A DNA stretch of 5,100 nt from an uncultured Pseudomonadota bacterium (lineage in GTDB: Bacteria > Pseudomonadota > Alphaproteobacteria > Rs-D84): the NCBI GenBank assembly GCA_947165555.1, contig CAMVAR010000059.1, positions 1 to 5,100 on the forward strand, given 5' to 3'. Position 1 is the stretch's first letter; the number at the start of each line of letters is the position of its first letter. Below, one piece after another: positions 1 to 4,529 of this stretch. A model generated the notes under the pieces. It did no database searches. It was not told the DNA's origin and saw only the letters and a list, made by a program, of their open reading frames with translations. The translations under genes and the position numbers were made by a program.

Positions 1-1
1 T

Positions 2-68
2 AAAAAAACGCCCGGGATGTCACCCACAAAATTTTTAATTTTGTGGGACCCGACCTGGGCGTTTTTTT
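2..68. terminator. Nested bidirectional terminator-like hairpin
   Basis: An outer perfect 12-bp stem pairs 2-13 (AAAAAAACGCCC) with 57-68 (GGGCGTTTTTTT) and can extend by three pairs (14-16 with 54-56, one of them G-U). Inside it a second perfect 11-bp stem pairs CCCACAAAATT (23-33) with AATTTTGTGGG (37-47) around a TTT loop. Either strand yields a GC-rich stem base followed by seven T, so it can terminate transcription in both directions. On the minus strand it would back up the rpoD terminator or end the small ORF at 84-155. The inner hairpin is unusual for a plain terminator. Confidence 0.75.
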
Positions 69-72
69 ATAC

Positions 73-101
73 AAATTCAATTATTAAAATAATTTGAATT
101 T
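73..101. repeat. AT-rich inverted repeat
   Basis: AAATTCAA (73-80) is the exact reverse complement of TTGAATTT (94-101), and the inner bases can add about four A-T pairs with one bulged T. It has almost no GC, so it is a weak hairpin. It overlaps the 3' end of the small minus-strand ORF and lies just before the hairpin at 2-68. It may simply reflect AT-rich composition. Confidence 0.35.
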
Positions 102-155
102 ATAGTTTGTGCCTGCCCCTGATACCCCCAAACAAAACAATACCGCGTTTTTCAT
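84..155 (-). CDS. Possible 23-residue small protein
   Basis: This short ORF starts at ATG (153-155) and ends in tandem TAA TAA. It is preceded by AAGGTGG (161-167), a strong Shine-Dalgarno match five bases from the ATG. The peptide begins MKNAVLFCLGVSGAG and ends NYKFKLF: a lysine followed by a short hydrophobic stretch with one Cys, then a more polar aromatic and basic tail. It resembles a very short signal or membrane peptide, but there is no proper lipobox and no family I recognise. It lies between the rpoD terminator and the hairpin at 2-68, so expression would need readthrough or a promoter inside the rpoD end; I see no clear promoter. It could also be the remnant 5' end of a lost gene. 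The ribosome site is the main support. Confidence 0.35.
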   Translation of the reverse strand: MKNAVLFCLGVSGAGTNYKFKLF

Positions 156-176
156 ATTTACCACCTTGTTGTTATT

Positions 177-202
177 AAAACCGGGGCGTGAAAAACGCCC
201 CG
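177..202 (-). terminator. rpoD rho-independent terminator
   Basis: Read on the minus strand, a perfect 7-bp stem CGGGGCG/CGCCCCG (182-188 with 196-202), extendable by one A-T pair over a five-base loop, is followed by GTTTTAATAA. It begins 6 bp after the rpoD stop codon. The T run is short (four), so some readthrough is plausible. Confidence 0.8.
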
Positions 203-208
203 TGATAT

Positions 209-2287
209 TTAGTCTTCCAAGAAACTGCGTAATTTGCGCGCCCGCGTTGGATGTTTCAATTTATTTAATGCCTTTTGTTCAATCTGGCGAATACGTTCAC
301 GTGTAACACCAATATATTCGCCAACCTCTTCCAACGTGCTGGTCTTGTTAGTACTCATACCAAAACGTTGGCGCAGAACGGTTTCTTCCTTGGGGTCTAA
401 TTCAGACAAAATTTGCGTAACTATCTTACGCAGATTTTTCTGGGCCGCCGATGTAAACGGATTTTTTGCCGTTTCGTCCGCGATAATTTCCATACGTGAA
501 CTATCATCTTCGGTACCAACGGGTGCCTCTAATGATATTGGGCGCATATTAACCTTCATGGCCTTGTGAATTTTGTCCACCGGCAAATAGATAATTTTTG
601 ATAATTCTTCGGCGGTTGGCTGACGACCATATTTATGCATAAACTGTCGCGACGCACGCTGAATTTTATGAATATTATCAATCATGTGTACCGGTATACG
701 AATTGTACGTGCCTGGTCGGCAATACTGCGTAAAATTGCCTGTTGAATCCAATTGGTGGCATACGTTGAAAATTTATTGCCCAATCGATAATCAAATTTA
801 TCAACCGCCTTCATCAAACCGATATTGCCGTCTTGGACCAAATCAGAAAAATCCAACCCCAACCCACGATTACTGCTTTTTTTGGCGAATTTGATAACAA
901 GACGCAAATTCGCCTCTATCATTTCACGTTTTGCGCGTGCGGCTTCGGTCTGACCACGACGCACCAATTCGACGACCTTTTTATATTCGGACGTTGGCTG
1001 GCCGGTTTCGTACGCGATGGCGGTAATATCATCCTGGATTTTCATAATATCGGCGGCATGATTTTTTGCGAAATTTTGCCAAACCGTACTTTTATGTTTT
1101 TGTAATTTTTTTACCCAATTTTTATTTAATTCATTCCCAGTATATTCGACCAAGAAATCTTCACGTTTTATCTTGTTCGCCATGGCAAGACGTAACAACT
1201 TACCCTCTAATCCCATTAGCAACTGGTCACGTTCTGTCAGTCGTTCTAAAATCTCGGATATACGGTCATCGTTCAGACGAATCTTGCTAATATGTTCAAA
1301 CAGATTCAGCCGCATTTTGTTATATTTTTCTTCTAATACAACATCTGGCTTTGACGATGTCACCAGGTTTTCCATGCGTTGGGCCTGCAATTTTTGCATA
1401 CTGTTAAACGTACGCTTTATTTTGGCAAACAAATCCATGACCATTGGCATTAACGCATCTTCCATTACCGGAATTGGTACACCGGATGTACCACGTGGGG
1501 TATCTTCTTTTTTAATTTCATCGTCATCCAAATCGCCATCATCGGCGTCGTCGTCATCCGGGGTGGCCGTTTCTTCTAGGTCGTCTAAATCATCATCATC
1601 CAAATCATCAACATGTTCGACACCCTTGGACTTTAATGCCTCGGATATTGCGGCCAGTGATTTTTGTTCCGCATCCGATGAATACATCGCTTCAAGATTA
1701 ACTATATACCGCAACCGAATATCTTCATTCTGCAACTGGTCGTACCAACCCAAAATTGCCTGAATTGTCATTGGACTTTCACACAACCCATACACCATCA
1801 GGCGGGACGCCGCCTCTATACGTTGCGCAATTGCCACCTCGCCGGCGGCGGTCAACAATTGGACGGTACCAATTTGCTTTAAATACGATTGCACAGAATC
1901 TTGGACCCCCAACACCAAGGTTCCAATCTGACTGCGCTCTAATTGTTTGGCATAATATTCATAATCTTCATCATTAACATCAACCTGTTCGGCATCGGCA
2001 TTTAACAGGTTACGATATTTTTCCGCATTATCATCGTCTTCATCATAATACTTCGCCATGTCCTTGGAATAGTTTTCTATTTCCAACACTTCCAGGCCTA
2101 AATCCTGTTTAAAGAAATCTTGAACTTCTTGACGTTCGTCTTCGGGGATTTCATCGGCATCAACCGCGCCATTAAAATCAACCAACGACAAATAGCCATT
2201 TTCCATTGACGTTTCCGCCAATTTTTGCAAATTTTCTGGCAAGGATTCAACCAATAACCTTGTTGCGTCATCAAGTTTTTTGGACAT
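209..2287 (-). CDS. rpoD: RNA polymerase housekeeping sigma factor RpoD (sigma-70)
   Basis: Primary sigma factor, 692 residues from the chosen ATG; it binds core RNA polymerase and recognises -35/-10 promoters. Domains in order: region 1.1-like (about 1-70, with ENGYLSL), region 1.2 (about 128-160, GTVQLLT..GE), a non-conserved region with a very acidic tract (about 227-262), then regions 2 (NLRLVI at 460 to IADQARTIRIPVHM), 3 and 4. The region 4.2 helix-turn-helix, TLEEVGEYIGVTRERIRQIE, is intact, as is the LRSFL end. Oddities: region 2.3-2.4 reads YRLGNKFSTYATNWIQQAIL where sigma-70 normally has [20 protein letters not shown], and there are two extra residues after NRGL (NRGLGLDFSDLVQDGN). 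The ATG at 2285-2287 is preferred over the adjacent upstream TTG because AAAGGGG lies five bases from it. It follows trcR by 24 bp and ends in a terminator. Confidence 0.97.
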   Translation of the reverse strand: MSKKLDDATRLLVESLPENLQKLAETSMENGYLSLVDFNGAVDADEIPEDERQEVQDFFKQDLGLEVLEIENYSKDMAKYYDEDDDNAEKYRNLLNADAEQVDVNDEDYEYYAKQLERSQIGTLVLGVQDSVQSYLKQIGTVQLLTAAGEVAIAQRIEAASRLMVYGLCESPMTIQAILGWYDQLQNEDIRLRYIVNLEAMYSSDAEQKSLAAISEALKSKGVEHVDDLDDDDLDDLEETATPDDDDADDGDLDDDEIKKEDTPRGTSGVPIPVMEDALMPMVMDLFAKIKRTFNSMQKLQAQRMENLVTSSKPDVVLEEKYNKMRLNLFEHISKIRLNDDRISEILERLTERDQLLMGLEGKLLRLAMANKIKREDFLVEYTGNELNKNWVKKLQKHKSTVWQNFAKNHAADIMKIQDDITAIAYETGQPTSEYKKVVELVRRGQTEAARAKREMIEANLRLVIKFAKKSSNRGLGLDFSDLVQDGNIGLMKAVDKFDYRLGNKFSTYATNWIQQAILRSIADQARTIRIPVHMIDNIHKIQRASRQFMHKYGRQPTAEELSKIIYLPVDKIHKAMKVNMRPISLEAPVGTEDDSSRMEIIADETAKNPFTSAAQKNLRKIVTQILSELDPKEETVLRQRFGMSTNKTSTLEEVGEYIGVTRERIRQIEQKALNKLKHPTRARKLRSFLED

Positions 2288-2292
2288 CAAAA

Positions 2293-2299
2293 CCCCTTT
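2293..2299 (-). promoter_or_regulatory. rpoD ribosome binding site
   Basis: AAAGGGG on the minus strand lies five bases before ATG (2285-2287) but only two bases before the adjacent TTG (2288-2290). Spacing therefore favours the ATG as the rpoD start and removes one residue from the longest possible reading. Confidence 0.7.
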
Positions 2300-2311
2300 G
2301 CGAGTATTAAA

Positions 2312-2866
2312 TTATTTCTTTTTATTTTTGCGCACCGGTGTTGCCGCAACCTTGTTTGCCTTGGCCACCGCATCATGCAACGCCGATTCCGACAGCAATC
2401 CCAATACAATCGGGCTTTGTATCTGAATTTCAGAATAATTTTTATGTGTTTTATTGCGCACCGACGCAACGGTCGGATTTGTGCTGCGCATAAGGCGTGC
2501 GATTTGTCCGTCCGACAGTTCCGGACAGTTTTTTAAAATCCACAAAATACCACCCAAACGGTTTTGACGATGCAATTTCGGTGTATAACCAACACCTTTT
2601 TTATTCTGGGCATTTTGGGCGCGTATAATATTTTCCGCCAATACCAAACGCGCGGTCGGGTCATCTTCACACCGTTTAATATCTTCACGGGTAACCTGGC
2701 CATTCAAAATTGGATTCAGACCTTGAATCTTTTGCGTTTCGGCATCGGCGATATTTTTAACCTCTAACTCATGCAGACCACAGAATTCGGCAATTTGTTC
2801 AAATGTCAATGATGTATTTTCAATCAACCACAACGCGGTAGATTTTGGCATATATGGATAGTTCAT
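2312..2866 (-). CDS. trcR: TrcR/DUF1013 RNA polymerase-associated transcriptional regulator
   Basis: A 184-residue protein of the DUF1013 family. In Caulobacter the founding member, TrcR, tracks with RNA polymerase and promotes accumulation of the cell-cycle regulator CtrA (family knowledge, recalled). Visible here are the family start MPKSTALWLIENTSLTFEQI, a first helix-turn-helix-like segment (about 21-42, TFEQIAEFCGLHELEVKNIA), the middle GYTPK..R segment (about 93-100), a second helix-turn-helix-like segment (about 116-141, ELSDGQIARLMRSTNPTVAS), the SPIVLGLLSE motif (151-160), and a lysine-rich tail likely to contact nucleic acid. The ATG has AAGAGGA upstream at good spacing. It has its own promoter in the spacer after cysS and is followed by rpoD 24 bp later, with no terminator between, so the two are probably one transcript. 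The role in this organism is inferred. Confidence 0.93.
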   Translation of the reverse strand: MNYPYMPKSTALWLIENTSLTFEQIAEFCGLHELEVKNIADAETQKIQGLNPILNGQVTREDIKRCEDDPTARLVLAENIIRAQNAQNKKGVGYTPKLHRQNRLGGILWILKNCPELSDGQIARLMRSTNPTVASVRNKTHKNYSEIQIQSPIVLGLLSESALHDAVAKANKVAATPVRKNKKK

Positions 2867-2893
2867 AAAAAATCCTCTTGTTCGCTGTGGCTA

Positions 2894-2921
2894 AATATAG
2901 CACAAAATGTGTTATATTCAA
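2894..2921 (-). promoter_or_regulatory. Promoter for trcR-rpoD
   Basis: On the minus strand TTGAAT (2916-2921) is separated by 16 bp from TATATT (2894-2899), a good sigma-70 pair. Transcription would start near 2887, leaving about a 20-base untranslated leader that contains the AAGAGGA ribosome site of trcR. No rho-independent terminator is visible after the cysS stop, so some readthrough from cysS is also possible. Confidence 0.65.
2897..2915. promoter_or_regulatory. Dyad in trcR promoter, candidate operator
   Basis: ATAGCACAAAATGTGTTAT is an imperfect palindrome: around the central bases the ATA/TAT and CACA/TGTG arms match, with one mismatched pair between them. It fills the promoter spacer and overlaps the -10 hexamer, where a bound protein would block polymerase. 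The regulator is unknown. Confidence 0.4.
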
Positions 2922-2942
2922 GCGGTTTTTTCACAAAATATT

Positions 2943-4361
2943 TTATTGCTTTTTAACCAGCTTGAAACCACACGGCGTGTCCGTGACCGTCCAACCCGCC
3001 GCATCTATTTTGGCACGCAATTCGTCCGCGGTTGCAAAATCACGATTTTTCTTGGCATCCGCCCGTGCATCAGCCAATTTTTGAACATCCGCCGGGGCCG
3101 CAACCGATTCAGATTTGTGTAATTTTTCCGCATGTTCCATCAGTTTCAACCCAAGCAAATCATCAATAAAATTGACCAAGGATAATTTTGTTGCCGGATT
3201 CACAGCATTGGTCTTTAACAAATCTTGGACAACCGCCAATGTTTCCGATGTTTTAAGGTTATCTGAAATTGGCCCAAGAATTTTATTGTGCCATTCTTTA
3301 TACGAATCTTGATTGACCGGCGCAATAGCGTCAAATGCGATTAAGTCCGCGATTTTACGAACCATATTTTTATATCCAGCCGCCGCCGCATCTAACGATT
3401 CAAATGAAAATTCCATTGGTTGACGATAATGCCCCATAAGTAACAGATAACGAAACGCCATTGGGTCATATCCACGTTCAATCAATCCGCGAACCGTATA
3501 GAAAGAGCCCGATGATTTAGCCATTTTTCCATCACGCAACATCAGCCAAGCCCAATGCACCCAATAACGTACCCATGGCGCACCGGTTATTGGTTCGGTT
3601 TGTGCAATTTCATTCGTATGATGCACCTTGATATGTTCTTGGCCGCCACAATGAATATCAAAATGTTCCCCAAGGTATTTCATACTCATCGCACTGCATT
3701 CAAGATGCCATCCCGGAAACCCAACGCCCCACGGACTGTCCCATTCCATTTGGCGTTTGGTATCCGTTGGCGAAAATTTCCACAGTGCAAAATCGGTAAT
3801 ATTGCGTTTGTTATTATTTTCTATGCGCGCACCACCACGCAATTCGGACAAATTTTGTCCGCCCAATTTGCCATAATCGGGCAATTTTGATGTATCATAA
3901 TAAATGCCATCACCAGGAATTTCATATGTAAAGCCCAATTTTTCTAATTTTTGAATCAGTTCAATTTGCTCTTTGATATGGTCGGTTGCACGCGGCATGT
4001 GTGTTGGCCGCATGATATTCAACAAATCCATATCGCCAAGGCAACTTTTGATATATTTATTTGCAACATCCCATACAGACATATTTTCACGTGCCGCGCC
4101 TTTTTCCATTTTGTCTTCGCCGGTATCTTCATCGGATGTTAAATGTCCCACATCAGTAATATTCATAACATGATTTACCGTGTACCCGTTCGCCAAAAAC
4201 ATGCGTTTCATCATATCGCTATTGAAAAAGGTTCGCATATTTCCAAGATGTTGGTCCCAATAAACGGTTGGGCCACAATTATATATTCCAACATGATTTG
4301 GTGTGATTGGTACAAATTCTTCCACTTTGCGGGTCATAGTGTTGTAAAGTCTTATTTGCAT
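2943..4361 (-). CDS. cysS: Cysteinyl-tRNA synthetase
   Basis: Class I aminoacyl-tRNA synthetase charging tRNA-Cys with cysteine in the cytoplasm; 472 residues, normal length. Catalytic Rossmann fold signatures: YNCGPTVYWDQHLGN, with the HIGH motif as HLGN (38-41), and KMAKS (279-283). The expected zinc ligands are C29, C222 (HLECSAMS), H247 and E251 (HHTNE). The helical anticodon-binding half follows, ending with a basic DFATADELRAKIDAAGW segment. The variant HHTNEIAQ, with NITDVGHLTSDEDTGEDKME and PTHMPRATDHI, belongs to a CysRS type I associate with Clostridia, spirochaetes and candidate-phylum bacteria, not the HHENEIAQ type of most proteobacteria. The ATG at 4359-4361 is chosen because AAGGA lies seven bases upstream and the protein then starts MQIRLYNTMTRK as in the family. 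The frame stays open further upstream, to a UGA at 4446-4448. A Cys-rich leader ORF precedes it. Confidence 0.97.
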   Translation of the reverse strand: MQIRLYNTMTRKVEEFVPITPNHVGIYNCGPTVYWDQHLGNMRTFFNSDMMKRMFLANGYTVNHVMNITDVGHLTSDEDTGEDKMEKGAARENMSVWDVANKYIKSCLGDMDLLNIMRPTHMPRATDHIKEQIELIQKLEKLGFTYEIPGDGIYYDTSKLPDYGKLGGQNLSELRGGARIENNNKRNITDFALWKFSPTDTKRQMEWDSPWGVGFPGWHLECSAMSMKYLGEHFDIHCGGQEHIKVHHTNEIAQTEPITGAPWVRYWVHWAWLMLRDGKMAKSSGSFYTVRGLIERGYDPMAFRYLLLMGHYRQPMEFSFESLDAAAAGYKNMVRKIADLIAFDAIAPVNQDSYKEWHNKILGPISDNLKTSETLAVVQDLLKTNAVNPATKLSLVNFIDDLLGLKLMEHAEKLHKSESVAAPADVQKLADARADAKKNRDFATADELRAKIDAAGWTVTDTPCGFKLVKKQ

Positions 4362-4369
4362 AACAAAAT

Positions 4370-4389
4370 CCTTATATTTTTCATAATGG
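4370..4389 (-). promoter_or_regulatory. Hairpin sequestering the cysS ribosome binding site
   Basis: In the mRNA, CC(A)UUAU (4389 to 4383) can pair with AUAAGG (4375 to 4370) around a seven-base loop, with one bulged A. This is six base pairs including both G-C pairs of the cysS Shine-Dalgarno AAGGA (4369-4373). Pairing would hide the ribosome site. The stem is weak and AU-rich, so its stability needs a folding calculation. Confidence 0.4.
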
Positions 4390-4391
4390 TT

Positions 4392-4421
4392 ATAATAACA
4401 AAAATCACACAGAATACGCAA
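4392..4421 (-). promoter_or_regulatory. Possible secondary cysS promoter
   Basis: TTGCGT (4416-4421) and TATTAT (4392-4397) are separated by 18 bp. This would give a short cysS transcript lacking the leader ORF. The -35 match is modest and AT-rich DNA produces such pairs by chance, so this is weak. Confidence 0.25.
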
Positions 4422-4434
4422 ACAATATGTTTGC
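4418..4434. repeat. Perfect 7-bp hairpin in cysS leader
   Basis: GCAAACAATATGTTTGC has perfect 7-bp arms around a three-base loop. It is the most stable local hairpin in the leader RNA and sits in the loop of the long-range helix 4383-4478. No U run follows it directly on the minus strand, so it is not a usual terminator. As DNA it could be an operator overlapping the possible secondary promoter. Confidence 0.55.
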
Positions 4435-4445
4435 AGAAAAATAAT

Positions 4446-4484
4446 TCAACAACAACAGTAAAAATTTATAAACCTTATTGTCAT
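4446..4484 (-). CDS. Cys-codon leader peptide of cysS
   Basis: A 12-codon ORF encodes MTIRFINFYCCC and ends in UGA, with three consecutive TGT codons (4449-4457) immediately before the stop. It lies 84 bp before the cysS start and in the same frame. Tandem codons for the amino acid handled by the downstream gene are the hallmark of attenuation leader peptides, where ribosome stalling senses charged tRNA; that function is inferred here. There is no good ribosome site: AGAAG ends only one base before the ATG. The promoter at 4491-4519 would, however, start transcription at the A of ATG, so translation may be leaderless, as reported for the trp leader of Sinorhizobium. The Cys run could also arise from a short TTG triplet repeat, the main alternative. 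Confidence 0.6.
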   Translation of the reverse strand: MTIRFINFYCCC

Positions 4485-4490
4485 GCTTCT

Positions 4491-4519
4491 ATTTTTGCAC
4501 AGATGCGCAAACAAGTCAA
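4491..4519 (-). promoter_or_regulatory. Promoter for cysS leader
   Basis: TTGACT (4514-4519, five of six consensus) and AAAAAT (4491-4496, four of six) are separated by exactly 17 bp. The predicted start is 4484, the first base of the leader ATG. It lies directly after the xerC stop, making cysS independent of xerC. The -10 hexamer is weak at its first and third bases. Confidence 0.45.
4494..4511. promoter_or_regulatory. Dyad within leader promoter
   Basis: TTTGCACAGATGCGCAAA is an inverted repeat with seven of eight arm positions matching around a two-base centre. It sits in the promoter spacer and overlaps the -10. Its CGCAAACAA flank (4506-4514) recurs at 4417-4425 in the other leader dyad, so one protein might bind both; this is speculative. 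Confidence 0.3.
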
Positions 4520-4529
4520 TTTAATTCTA

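Larger units (their letters stand above)
4383..4478 (-). promoter_or_regulatory. Candidate antiswitch helix of cysS leader
   Basis: The leader segment AUAAGGUUUAUAA (4478 to 4466) can pair with UUAUAACCAUUAU (4395 to 4383): twelve base pairs with one bulged U (4470) and one bulged A (4387). The second strand contains the CCAUUAU that would otherwise sequester the cysS ribosome site, so the two structures exclude each other. The first strand lies inside the Cys leader ORF just before its Cys codons, where a stalled ribosome would cover it. Confidence 0.4.

Noticed and set aside
1..3. TAA at the left edge as the stop of a plus-strand gene
   Set aside because: It is the base of the hairpin stem and no upstream sequence is available to support a gene.
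1173..1763. Plus-strand ORF of 196 codons inside rpoD
   Set aside because: It is antisense to conserved RpoD coding sequence; its Ser-rich run is the reverse of the acidic Asp codon tract of rpoD.
2863..2934. 23-codon GTG-started minus ORF overlapping the trcR start by ATGA
   Set aside because: No ribosome site precedes the GTG, and the best trcR promoter lies inside it, so the trcR transcript would not include its start.
4352..4384. 10-codon ORF from ATG at 4384 overlapping the cysS start
   Set aside because: It has no Shine-Dalgarno sequence and no codon bias toward Cys; its ATG is better explained as part of the anti-SD segment and loop.
4362..4421. N-terminal extension of cysS from TTG at 4421
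   Set aside because: The 20 extra residues have no family resemblance, and the ATG at 4359-4361 has AAGGA at proper spacing and matches the usual CysRS start.
4396..4434. Transcription attenuator (terminator) in the cysS leader
   Set aside because: The GCAAACA hairpin is not followed directly by a U run; the next U run is 12 bases away with no paired stem before it, so a translational mechanism fits better.
4446..4448. UGA reassigned to Trp or Cys in this organism
   Set aside because: The four main proteins use TGG for conserved Trp, contain no internal TGA and end in TAA, so there is no sign of a changed code.
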